From contig JAKEKT010000017.1 in the NCBI GenBank assembly GCA_021495925.1, forward strand, positions 186,001 to 250,000: a DNA stretch of 64,000 bases, in the 5' to 3' direction. This stretch comes from Diplodia intermedia. Lineage: Eukaryota; Ascomycota; Dothideomycetes; Botryosphaeriales; Botryosphaeriaceae. Numbering within the stretch: the stretch's first letter is position 1; every line of letters starts with the position of its first letter. Below the pieces are notes generated by a model that was not told where the DNA came from, did no database searches, and worked only from the letters and a program-made list of their open reading frames with translations. Position numbers and translations under genes: made by a program. Below are positions 1-9,337 of this stretch, piece by piece.

Positions 1-728
1 AAGTTTCTGCCAATCAGCTTGTCAGACACACCGCTAGTCACATTGCACCGTGCGACCTACCTAGTGCAATTCAGGACGGAGATTGAATCTGGGCCGCTGT
101 CCTTGACCCAAGGTAAGGGAAAGAATACGAAAGATTATATGCATGGGTATTTCGATCCAAGATCTTGACGTATCTCAAAGGTCGCATACTCGTCCAGACC
201 TTGGATTCAACTGCCTGCATAGGAAGAATGGTAACGTCGTCGACGGGGCTTGGAATTTCTTTTGTTGGCTGTGTGGCAGCTTCTGTCAGCCCCCACTCCA
301 ACGGAAGAATCGGAAACGCTGCATCGACTGTTTGTTTGAGTACGTCTGTGTGACGGTAGTCAATCAAGGTGCTGCGGTATCCCAAAGTGCGGAGAGAGAG
401 GCCGATATGAAATGCGCAAGGAAGTTGTGGGGCTTTATACCTACTGTTAATCGGAGACTGCGTGCGCGTTATCGGCTACCGATGCGAGCGCTTGCTTGGC
501 AGGAACAAGACAGTACCTTCCGGCGTGGGAGATTACGCAATGACGTCATCTCGCCTAACGCCCAAGGCTGCACTCGCACACCAACGCACCATACCTCTCA
601 CCCAGCAACTCACATCTTCACACTCTCCAATTGCCTCCACCATACATCTTTCTGCTTAGAAATACAGAATTCTCGCGACCTTCGTCGCAAGGTTGTCCGC
701 CTTGTGCGTGGGGCAGCAGCAGCATCCA
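1..728. other. Intergenic, no supported gene
   Basis: No convincing gene. A reverse-strand open frame covers roughly 71-475, but it has no ATG in a good context, no recognised domain and no intron signals. It may be promoter DNA of the decayed oxidoreductase that follows, or part of another relic. Confidence 0.4.
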
Positions 729-1730
729 ATGCAAGCCATGGCAACGCACAACACGACTGTCATCGCCGGCGCTGGTGTCATTGGCCTCCTCTGCGTACCA
801 CCTTGCATTGGCAGATCGCCAAAAGGGCCTTGATTCGCTGATTGTGGTGATTGACGCCCTGAACACTACCTTCGCTGCCGCCTCGTCAACGAACTCCGGA
901 TGCCTGATCCCGTCCGAACTCGATGACCGACTGAAAGAGCTTGCTGACTACTCCTACGGGATATAATTGGACCATGCATTAGACAAAGACTTCCTCAAGG
1001 CAACTGGTCTCCGGCAGCAATCGCTTTTCAACATCTTTCAAGGAAGTGGCAAGGATCAGACAGAGCGAGACTGGAATGCCGTTCTGGAACCTCCGACAAG
1101 CACCTCCGCTTCCCTATACGTGGTGCGCCCGAAGCCGTGGAAGAGAGGACTTACTACTACAGGAACCCCAAAGCACTTGGCCAATGGCTGGAATGCCGAT
1201 TTCGCCAATTGGGTGTCGAAATCCGAATTTCCACGAGGCTCCAGTCCGTTCAACTGTCTTCCGATAGTTTCCTCGAGTCGGTGACCGTCCAGCACAATTA
1301 TAACACACCCGAGATGATTCCAGCACAGCACTTGATTCTGGCCGCGGGACCGTGGACCGCCAGCTTGCTCGCAACAGTTCTCCCCCTTTCGCCAATCGAC
1401 CTTGGCTTTTCTCCTCTTGCCGGCGACTTTCTTGTGTTCGAAATCCTCGTGCGCTCACAAACAGCTTGCTTTCTGCTATCTTCTTAAAGAGCATTGTCGG
1501 AAACAAACTGGAATTCGTAGGCAGGAACGATAAGACAATCTGGGTTTGTGCCCAAGCCAACCCATCAGCAACCTTGCCCGACCCTGGAAGCTTTCACCAG
1601 CCCGACCCGAATATGACCTCGGAGCTCATGGCTTACGCGAATCAATTCATTGACCCGGCACATGGCTACCATGGGCAGAAGAGCCCTTTGGAATTGCACG
1701 TTGTGAACAAGGGGCGACTGCTTCGTCTAC
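729..1730 (+). pseudogene. Decayed FAD-dependent oxidoreductase (DAO-like)
   Basis: The ATG at 729 is followed by a clear dinucleotide-binding start, TVIAGAGVIGL, typical of the D-amino-acid-oxidase-like FAD fold. The frame then breaks near 790 and resumes as AYHLALA in another frame. A stop at 962-964 interrupts the segment leading to DHALDKDFLKATG. A further shift near 1120 precedes an intact stretch RNPKALGQWLECRFRQLGVE, which ends in the FAD-contact motif LILAAGPWTA (about 1332-1361). Another shift lies near 1440, before GNKLEFVGRNDKTIWV. The C-terminal third expected for the family, with its FRPVTPDG-like block, is missing. At least four frame changes with no intron signals make this a pseudogene. 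The fragments resemble the fungal family of FAD oxidoreductases related to yeast TDA3. The intact parent would be about 400 residues; the substrate cannot be told. Confidence 0.8.
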
Positions 1731-2290
1731 ATACTCTCATGTGTTGCTTCGCGGAGATCCCACGCTTGCTCATAGTATCTGGCTGCGTCCTCGGGTTTAC
1801 TCATCATTTTGAGAGCCCTTCCGTACATACGCGCGGCTCTCACCAGCAGGTCTCGTGTGTCGAAATTCCCGCTCTGAGCAACGTTAATCTCATGAGCTCG
1901 CCGTAGGTAAGCACTGAGAGACACAGGGTTTGGATGCCGTATCTCGACGCTTGCACTTGCGACCTCACGGGTGAACGAAAGTCTCCGTGCTCTTTACTTG
2001 TCAGATTGGACGCAAGTAGACCATCTCCACTTGGGTAGAAAGTCAAGGCAGCCAGAGATCCTCAGATTAAGCCATGGACTCCAGATGGCGCCTTCCGCTT
2101 CGCAGCCCGCCTTTTGATGGAAGAGCGAAGAGATAAAAATATCTCCGGGTTCAGGAGTCAAATGCCTCTCAATTCCGATGTGGTTTGCATTCCAAGACAA
2201 CTTCCATTCCTTGTGAGTCTGGAAGCATTCCTGAAGCGGACCTTTCCGCAATCGGCACGCAGCTTGTCAAATGGGAAAACCGGGGACATC
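1727..2290 (-). pseudogene. Relic of a TPR-like protein gene
   Basis: Three overlapping reverse-strand fragments in different frames read in order: about 2251-1994 (HIGIERHLTPEPGDIFISSL), 2046-1925 (YPSGDGLLASNLTSKEHG) and 1924-1727 (SLSAYLRRAHEINVAQSGNF, then ARMYGRAL and AARYYEQAWDLREA). The last piece has the alternating small and large residue spacing of tetratricopeptide helices. Such repeats are common at the C-terminus of fungal NACHT/NB-ARC and MYND-type proteins, so the parent could be one of those. No start codon or splice pattern reconnects the pieces. It lies tail to tail with the FAD-oxidoreductase relic and overlaps its end, which suggests a rearrangement joint near 1720. The TPR call rests on pattern only. 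Confidence 0.5.
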
Positions 2291-2670
2291 AAACCTTAAC
2301 CATAAATGAAAGTGATGTATCGTTTCTTCACCAAGTGGAATATAATGCGGACCACATGAAGCATGTCGATATGCATGCAGCGGCACCGTTTTGAACTTTA
2401 GCTTTCACAAATCCTGCAGATCCACAATCATTGCGCAAGTGAGGCTGAAGGGAAAAGGTTTAAATCAAATGAACTTTTGAGATACCGGGAACTCGAGCGG
2501 ATATGGAACTACCCGCCCGGTTTGTCTATAACAGGTTACACCAACAGAAGAGAACACGCCCCACCACTGCTCGCACGAACCCTCAAACCACTCCTCACCA
2601 ATCCGGCAACAACGTCCCCCCGTACCGCACCGCACCCACCCAGCCGTCCCCGGCCAAGCAACAACTCCCA
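2291..2670. other. Intergenic, CA-rich low complexity
   Basis: Between the TPR relic and the stop codon of the secreted lysozyme-like gene. From 2550 to 2740 the + strand is strongly C/A-rich, which makes long proline-rich spurious frames. No gene is seen. It should include the 3' UTR of the reverse-strand gene that ends at 2671. Confidence 0.5.
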
Positions 2671-3624
2671 TCAATACCCACACCCCCTCACCTTCCCATC
2701 CCACCCCAACAGCCTATTCGCCACATCATTAACATAACTAACCGTGCCGGCGCCACCCGTCCGATCCAAATCCGCCGCATCCACGACCTTCCCCGTGTTG
2801 AACGCGCGCAGGGCGCGGAAGGGTTGGCCGCCGCCGGGCGCGCCCATGCCGGCCCAGGCCTCGCCGTCGGCGCCGTCGAACAGCCACGCGAAGCCGGGCC
2901 CGCCGGCGGGCCAGGCGCCGGGGGTGCCGAGCACGCCGTTGCGGATCATGGTGGCGATGCTCGAGTGCGGGTGCGCGGGGTCGAACGAGATGGAGCCCGG
3001 CGACGCTTGCATGATGCCGCAGTTGGCGTTGGCGTAGCCCGTGCATGGGACCGCGAGGTTGCCGCTGGACTGTGGGTTTTTCGTTGGTTAGTGAGGCGGT
3101 TCGGTTTTGGTTAGCGCCCGAGGCAAGGCAAAGGGCGGGGGAGGAAGTGGTGGTGGGATGGGCAAGGTATGTATGTAATGGAGACGGGAAATTGGTTGTT
3201 TTACCTCTTGCATGATCATGGCGAGGATGATGCGCGCGTCGGTTTTGGTCTGGGCGCCGACTTGGATGATCTTCTTGTGCAGGATCTGGTTGTTGGCGGC
3301 CGAGTTGTGGGAGCGGATGGCGGGTAGGTTGATGTTCCAGAGCGTGTCGAAGGATGCCCAGTCGGCGAATTCTGGGTAATTGGCTCCCTTGAAGCACTTG
3401 TAGCCGGGTGGGCTGTTGACAACGGCTGTCGCCACGCCTGGGGCGTAAGGCTTATACCAGGCGAGAGAAGCTTTGTTGGTGATCTTCTTGAACCCGTCAA
3501 AGGAGGCATATCGCTTTTGGAGAGTGACGAGGGAAGGGGCGGCAGAAACAGAGGCCGTCAAGATGGCCAGGACGAGAGCGCAGGATGCGAAGGGCTTGAA
3601 CTGAACGGAAATCATTGTTGTCAA
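2671..3624 (-). CDS. Secreted lysozyme-like (SLT/GH23-type) protein
   Basis: Two exons (3624-3205 and 3069-2671, phase 0, intron 135 bp) give 272 residues. The N-terminus is a signal peptide; Met4 may be the real start, giving ISVQFKPFASCALVLAILTA followed by SVSAAP. The middle matches the soluble lytic transglycosylase/lysozyme fold. The segment ILAMIMQESSGN carries the likely catalytic Glu140, split exactly at the exon junction, and CGIMQ (157-161) corresponds to the G-[IL]-M-Q motif that follows it in GH23 enzymes. Cys149 and Cys157 may form a disulphide. Such proteins would be extracellular and act on peptidoglycan or chitin-like glycans. The fold is inferred from motif order; the substrate is unknown. 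It is the first intact gene beside the decayed left edge. Confidence 0.82.
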
Positions 3625-4610
3625 CGAGGGGTGGATGCTGGAACGAGTGACTGCGGTGGTCTATTTGAATGAAGGATGAGGCTTGTGCGTTGCTGCCAGT
3701 TGTGATGAAAACAGAGATCAGGTGCATACGTTGAGGATGGTGGGCGGAGAACATGTGCTTTGACTACCGCAAGCACGATGGCTTGGTGGGGAAGGTGAAC
3801 GCTCAGGCAGTTTCGGTTCGATATATCCTGAAGAGCCGAGACGGATCTGGACAGCTACCGCGCTTTGTTTCCAATCAAGTCCATGAGAGCCAACTTCTGC
3901 TCTCCTAATGGTACCACAATCAGGACCTCACTCGGAAACAGCAAGTGCCTAGAAACGGATTCGTAAACCGCGTCTGTCCTGGCTGCTTCTGGCTACTCAC
4001 CTGAAGGGCGGAGTCTAGGATGAAGTCTGCTGCGACGGCGACGTAGTTCGACTCCACTAACAACGCCATTCTTACTATCATGTGCACCATTGGGGAAGTA
4101 GTTCACGTGTTGATGAGTGCGAGAGGTGAATACGAATGTATGAATCCAGTAGCTGAGACAGCAGTGCTTCCATTTCATGACGTTTTCAGGGACGTGAAGA
4201 CTGTACAAAAAGAAGACTAGGGGAGTGGAAACCTCCACCAAGTAATAAGGCAGCAAACCTTGACCGAGACCGTTGCTGTGTTGGTTGCATGAAACAAAAC
4301 ACTCAATCGATTGGAAATCAATAGCCACACTGTCCGTTGGAGGTCCATTTTCTGAGGGGTTTCGGCATTTCGTTTATGCCTTACAGTTGAGGCCGGAGCA
4401 GGTGTGGTAACAATGCTCATGCCTAAAGTTGCAACTCGTCAATGCAGAATGTAGATGAGGGTATAGCGTGTGCAGGCTAATGGTAAATACCAAACATTTG
4501 AGTATCAGCTGTGGTGCTGAATCACCGAGGGTATCGTAGCTGAGTTTCCTTGCTGTCGAGGCGGGCGCTCCGGATTTGTTGCGTCGTCAAAACAAGAGCC
4601 GAGGAGCATT
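3625..4610. other. Intergenic, no supported gene
   Basis: Upstream region of the secreted lysozyme-like gene plus the 3' flank of the NOPCHAP1-like gene, both on the minus strand. The 111-codon reverse frame at 3993-4328 has no recognisable domain and no splice sites, and is not supported. Confidence 0.5.
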
Positions 4611-5321
4611 TCACTGGCCTGGAACTTCTTGGATACCAGGTCCAGCTTTGGTCTTTTTCTTCCCCATGAGCTTGGCGAGAACGTCCTCCTCCTTGGTCTC
4701 CTGGCCGTCTGTACCAGTGTCCATCTCGTCATCAGCGTCTTCGTCACTCTCGCTGTCACTCTCCATCTTGTTCGGGTCTCTCTCCTTCAGTACACCGAGG
4801 CCCAGGTTCATTTCGATATAGTTGTCATCGTCTTCGCCCACATTCTCCAGGGACATTGCTGCCAGCTTTCCCGCGGCACGATCTCTCTCAAGCTCTTCGT
4901 TCGCGGCGGCTAATTGCGGCAGGAATGCCTTCAGACGATCGCCAAGCGACGACGATGGGGGAGCTTGTCGCTGGTAGATCCTGCGACGAGTCTCGGGGTC
5001 GGGCGGCAGGGGCAAAGATGTGATCTCGTCGGTGTCCATGGGGGTGTCTTCCTCGTCTTCCGAATCGTCATCGGACTCGGAGCTGGGCTCTTCGGAAGAT
5101 GAGCTGACGACGCTCGAATCGGACTCGGCATCGCTTGCCTCGTCCATGGTCTGGTCGTCGTGCGCGGCCGCGGTCGGCGCAGCGGCGGGCTTGGTGGCGG
5201 TGCTTTCGCCGTTCGGCAGCGACGGACTCGATTTGCGACCGCTTCGGCGAGGAAGAGTGGCGGTCGCTTGGGACGTTGCGTCGGCAGAGACGTCCCGGCG
5301 AGGCTCTTGCTTGCTGGCCAT
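4611..5321 (-). CDS. NOPCHAP1-like protein (DUF4598), snoRNP assembly
   Basis: Single exon, 236 residues from the ATG at 5321; the frame stays open upstream but MASKQEP is the natural start. The chain is acidic and Ser-rich: a Ser/Glu/Asp tract at about 60-95, then a short helical region (LGDRLKAFLPQLAAANEELE), then the hallmark motif NYIEMNLGLGVL at 157-168, then more acidic sequence and a Lys-rich tail. This motif defines the DUF4598 family, whose human member NOPCHAP1 links the R2TP chaperone to NOP58 during box C/D snoRNP assembly. A nuclear role in snoRNP assembly is inferred from the family. A CCAAT box lies at 5467-5471, about 150 bp upstream. Confidence 0.8.
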   Translation of the reverse strand: MASKQEPRRDVSADATSQATATLPRRSGRKSSPSLPNGESTATKPAAAPTAAAHDDQTMDEASDAESDSSVVSSSSEEPSSESDDDSEDEEDTPMDTDEITSLPLPPDPETRRRIYQRQAPPSSSLGDRLKAFLPQLAAANEELERDRAAGKLAAMSLENVGEDDDNYIEMNLGLGVLKERDPNKMESDSESDEDADDEMDTGTDGQETKEEDVLAKLMGKKKTKAGPGIQEVPGQ

Positions 5322-6320
5322 GATCTCTGAGTTACAAAGATATTCGGTGGTGGAGTTGATCGTCTTTGGTTTGGCTGGCAGTCGGCGAACATTTTCGACC
5401 GGGGTGGACGCGATTCTGCCAGGGCGGTCAGTGGATGTGGGACCCTGACGGAGGCTCGGCGACAGGCCAATCACCCCGCCGAGGGGCAAAGCCGCAATGG
5501 ATCTCGGGCAGCCCGGCGTCCACGCTGGCTAAATGTCATCCGATTTTCCGCCCGGGCGCCCTATCGCAGGCGTGTGATGGCTGCTTATGCCGTCACTGCG
5601 CGCGAGCTGTGTGGGCGGTACGGACAGCTGGATTCGTGGGAGATTCCAGTGCCTGAAACACGGCTGTCGTGTCAGAAAGCTCACACACGAACGGCTCGAT
5701 CGTCGACCCTGACAGGCCCATTTAGCGCCGGCGCGTAGGAGCACGCTGCGGCCCAGCCCTCCAAGCCTGCCACCCCGGAGTCCGGCAGCAGCCAAGCATC
5801 ACAGACTCGCACTTCCTTTCTCCAGCACAAAGCTGCCGCCCGTCCCTTTGTCCAGACTGGCCTTTCTTGCCCCACCTTTGCGTTGCTGCTTGTGTCCTGC
5901 CCGTGCTTGCTGAATATATACCCCGCGTTCCCCCGAGCCTGCGCCTCTCCGTCCGCCTCGAAACCCCTGAGGTGTGCTGACGGTAACTTGTTGCTTGGCC
6001 TGCAGCTGAAGGTGAGCTACATCGCGACTTCTCTACAATGCCCCCGAGACAGTTAGAATTGTTCTTGTTTCCAATGCATTCTCCGTTTCGACTTTTGCCT
6101 TCTCACCTCACTTCACCTTCTTCCCTCGACCTCACCTCACCTTCCCCAGCCTCCACCCTACATACAATAGCACGAGACAATAGCAACTCGCTACCGCTGT
6201 TCACCTTTGCCCGCTTCTCAAAATGCCTTCCGCCGCCCGGCTTGCTCCTCTTCCTTCTTCTCTCCATCTTCTCTCTCAACCTCTCTTTTCCCTCAAGCTT
6301 AAATTCAAACAACAACCATC
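5322..6320 (+). promoter_or_regulatory. Divergent intergenic region with long CT-rich 5' leader and upstream ATGs
   Basis: Separates the NOPCHAP1-like gene (-) from the eIF4E-like gene (+). A TATA-like atatata sits at 5914-5920, about 400 bp before the ATG at 6321. From 6090 to 6300 the + strand is very pyrimidine-rich, as in many fungal leaders. Upstream ATGs at 6038 and 6223 open frames of 103 and 233 codons that run past the main start out of frame. A possible 5' UTR intron (GTGAGC donor at 6012, CAG ending at 6149) would remove the first but not the second. Confidence 0.5.
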
Positions 6321-7718
6321 ATGGCTCCCACGACCGTTCCCAGCGCTGACAAGCCGGCTATGCCAGTCTACTCCAAGATCCCTGGAGCTCGCTGCATCCA
6401 GATCATCCACAACATTCACGACCTCAGCGACTTGCGCCTTCATCCTGCCCGCAGCATCCAGGATCCCGGCCAATTCGAGCATCTGCAGAACCTCGCTCGC
6501 ACTTTTGGTGCATTCAAGGCAGAGCTTCTGGCCGAGTTTGACGAGCCTCTCAAGACCATTGCTTGTCAGCCTGTTTCGGAGCTCACCAAGACCGCCGACG
6601 ACGAGATCACCAACACTCAGCTCACCGACGCTGACGTCACCGACACCGAGGTCACCGACACTGAGACGACCGAAATCGAAAACCTTGTCACTGAGTTCGA
6701 AACCCTTGTTACTGAGTACGAAACCCTTGCCACTGGGTTCAACGCCGTTGAGATCACCGATACCGAGTCCACCGACGACGAGTCCACCGGCGTTGAGAGC
6801 ACCGACATTGAGAGTGACCCCGAGACCATCCTCACTGAATTCGAATTCAGCGACATTATTGAGTCAGGCAACGCTGAACTCGACGATACGCTTGCCAAAA
6901 TCAGCGCCCAAATCGCAAACATGAGCGCCCGTCCTACGATCCCCGGCCTTGCCACCAACGGCCTGCCCGTCCAGGGTGAAGGAGACGCCTCCGCCACCGC
7001 CTCGCCCGCCCGCGGCAAGGCCATGAAGGAGGCGCTGCTCCAAAAGCTGCGCCCGCCGCCACTCGAGCACTCTTGGGAGTTCTGGCACGACCGTCAGGGC
7101 CGCGAGTCGAAGCCCGCCTGGGCGCAGGCCGAGGAGCAGAAGCAGGCCCAGCAGAGCGGCTCCGACCCCGACTCACCCACCGACAAGGTCAACGAGAGCA
7201 ACGAATACGAGTCGCGCCTGGTCAAGCTGCACGTCATGCGCGACCTGCGCCAGTTCTGGGAAACGATGAACCACTTCGACATGTCGACGCTGCGCCTGCG
7301 CGACTCGGTGCACCTGTTCCACCTGGGCGTGAAGCCGGTGTGGGAGGACCCGCGCAACGTCAAGGGCGGCGCCTGGACCTTCCGCGTGCCCAAGGAGAAG
7401 GCGCCGCAGTTCTGGAAGGAGGTCTCCATGATGGCCGTGGGCGGCGAGCTGCAGAGCGCCGTTGACAACAGCGCCAAGCGCAACGCCTTTATCGATGACA
7501 TCTGCGGCATCAGCTACAGCGTCCGCTTCAACTCTCACCTCATCTCCATCTGGAACCGCGACGCCGGCAACCAGGAGGGCATCGATCGCCTTCGCGACAC
7601 CGTCCTCCGCGGCATCTCTGACGACCTCCAGATCCGTGAGAACCAGGTCTACTACAAGCGTCACTCCGAGCACGCCGGATTCCGCTTCCCCGACCCCTCT
7701 GAGCAGCAGAAGCAGTGA
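6321..7718 (+). CDS. eIF4E-like cap-binding protein with long acidic N-terminal extension
   Basis: Single exon, 465 residues. The eIF4E fold occupies about 245-450. The cap-binding tryptophans appear in LEHSWEFWHD (Trp252, Trp255) and VKPVWEDPRN (Trp331, with Glu332 to hold the guanine), followed by GGAWTFRVPK. The position of the first-sheet tryptophan seen in class I proteins (Trp56 in human eIF4E) lies in YESRLVKLHVMRDL and is not Trp, so this looks like a class II (4EHP-like) or fungal-specific member. Residues 1-95 form a separate unknown segment. Residues 97-185 are a Thr/Asp/Glu-rich tract of short degenerate repeats (VTDTE, LVTEFET, STDDES). Ordinary eIF4E is about 200-260 residues, so the extension is exceptional. 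It probably acts in the cytoplasm on capped mRNA, as a translational repressor or specialised factor. Confidence 0.85.
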   Translation: MAPTTVPSADKPAMPVYSKIPGARCIQIIHNIHDLSDLRLHPARSIQDPGQFEHLQNLARTFGAFKAELLAEFDEPLKTIACQPVSELTKTADDEITNTQLTDADVTDTEVTDTETTEIENLVTEFETLVTEYETLATGFNAVEITDTESTDDESTGVESTDIESDPETILTEFEFSDIIESGNAELDDTLAKISAQIANMSARPTIPGLATNGLPVQGEGDASATASPARGKAMKEALLQKLRPPPLEHSWEFWHDRQGRESKPAWAQAEEQKQAQQSGSDPDSPTDKVNESNEYESRLVKLHVMRDLRQFWETMNHFDMSTLRLRDSVHLFHLGVKPVWEDPRNVKGGAWTFRVPKEKAPQFWKEVSMMAVGGELQSAVDNSAKRNAFIDDICGISYSVRFNSHLISIWNRDAGNQEGIDRLRDTVLRGISDDLQIRENQVYYKRHSEHAGFRFPDPSEQQKQ

Positions 7719-8604
7719 AGGTCATGATGAAGGATGATAAGAGGGGCGAGGATTTGTTCCAATGTGCTCGTGGTCACGAAATCTGTGGCAACAAGCAGGC
7801 ATATTGCATTATCGACGGGCTCTAACCCATTTTCCACTCCTCTCGACTTGAACCCGAGGATTTCACATTACATTTTCTGTTTTTTCTCCTTCGGCAAGCG
7901 AAGGTTACTGGGTACTGGACTAGCAAGTTGGAACAGTCAAATTTTGTGCGAGGCCGAACGAAGCATTGACGAGGACGACTTGGCCTTCCCAGCGAAAGAG
8001 TGGAGGAAGGAAATTGGGAATTCTCACACTACAGCATTAGAACGGTGTAATAGAAAAATCTCATCATGCACATTCAATTTCGTGTGTGACCTTCGTGGCT
8101 CTGAATGCTCTTCTGTTCCTCATGTAGTGCATGGTGTGGTCTTGTCAAATTTCAAGCTAAGAGCACTGTGAGCTGAACCTTGCGCTATCAAACCCACCGT
8201 CGCACCCGATCGCTCGAAATGGGAAGACTAGCATTCTTTCCCAGTCCGCATCCCTAGACTATTGTGTGATTCGGTGCTCAGATAAACTCCGGGCTTGAGC
8301 TGTCGCGTCTTCCCTGTGAAATGGCATAATCGTTTCAGAACTACCTTTGATTCCGCAAAAGTTAAGCAAATTGTTTGAAGCACTGTGTCTGGCAACCCAC
8401 CGCGACTCCTACTACGACTCCAGCTGCGCCAAGGCAAATCGTTCAAACAAATCCTCCCCAACGCCGTCGCTTCCTCCCCGATTTTGAAAAGCTAGATCCC
8501 AGAATGCTGAACACCAGAAGAGACATATCGACAGAATTAACAATGACCCCAGCCAGCCAGCCTGCCAGATGCGCGTCGCCGTCACCGCCCCAGCGCCAAC
8601 CGCA
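7719..8604. other. Convergent intergenic region
   Basis: Lies between the 3' ends of the eIF4E-like (+) and centrin-like (-) genes. It should hold both 3' UTRs. The 145-codon forward frame at 7734-8171 shows no domain and is AT-richer than the coding sequence here. No gene supported. Confidence 0.5.
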
Positions 8605-9337
8605 TTACCCAAACACGCCCGCCCTCCTCATAACCTGCTCGAAATCCTCCAACTCCACCCCTCTCCCAACCCCCTCCTTCGACTTCCTCTCCCCATTCGC
8701 CTCGACCACCATATCCCACAACACGTCCTCATCCACCTCCTCCCTCAACTCCCTCGCCACCCTCTTCAAATCCGCCACGCGAATCGGCCTCATCGCGCCC
8801 CCAGTAAACAGCCTAAACGCCCTCTCCACCTCCTCCCTGCTACCACTCCCCGCCTCAACCCCAGCCGCGCCGTCCCCATCCCCATCCTCCGCCGCCGCCG
8901 CCGCCTGCTCGGCATGGTACCACACGGCCGCGTACCCGGCGAAATGCTCCCAGGCGATCCAGCCCTCGCCCTCGGGATCCAGCACCTCGACCATGTCCCG
9001 GACGTCCTCGCGGGCCATGTCGAAGCCCAGCGCGATCATGACGCGGCGCGCGTCCGACGCGCGGATCACGGTCGTCGCGGGGTACGCGTCGTGCCGCCGC
9101 GCGAAGAGGCCGAAGGCGTCGCGGATCGAGGCTTCTTGCGTCGCGGATATGTCGTGTTCCTTTGCGAGCTTGGAGCGGCGGGGCGCGGGGGGTGGTTGTT
9201 TGGTGGTGGTGGTGGGGGCGCCGGGGGCGGTGCGTTTTTTGGGTGGCTGCGTGGAGAGAGAGAAAGAGATGGGAGTTAGTTGTGAGGCTTATCGGCGCGG
9301 TGGGAGAGTGGGAGAGGGTGGGTGGGTTGCATACCAT
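8605..9337 (-). CDS. Divergent centrin-like EF-hand protein
   Basis: Exon 1 is only the start codon (9337-9335). It is followed by an 88-bp intron (GTATGC donor, CAG acceptor) and an exon 9246-8605, giving 214 residues beginning MPPKKRTAPGAPTTTTKQ. An intron directly after ATG is also known in fungal calmodulin genes. The body aligns by eye with CDC31/centrin: IRDAFGLFARRHD, then VMIALGFDMAREDVRDMVEV, then ERAFRLFTGGA, then DLKRVARELREEVDEDVLWD, ending ELEDFEQVMRRAGVF. The EF-hand loops are degraded: DPEGEGWIAWEHF keeps some ligands, while the third and fourth lack the usual Asp/Asn pattern and carry insertions. It is therefore probably a centrin paralogue with little Ca2+ binding, acting at spindle pole bodies, nuclear pores or the TREX-2 complex. 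Confidence 0.8.

Noticed and set aside
71..475. Reverse-strand open frame before the oxidoreductase relic
   Set aside because: No ATG in a good context, no domain, no splice sites; could be chance or relic sequence.
7094..7673. Antisense frames opposite the eIF4E-like gene
   Set aside because: Shadows caused by G/C at third positions of the real gene.
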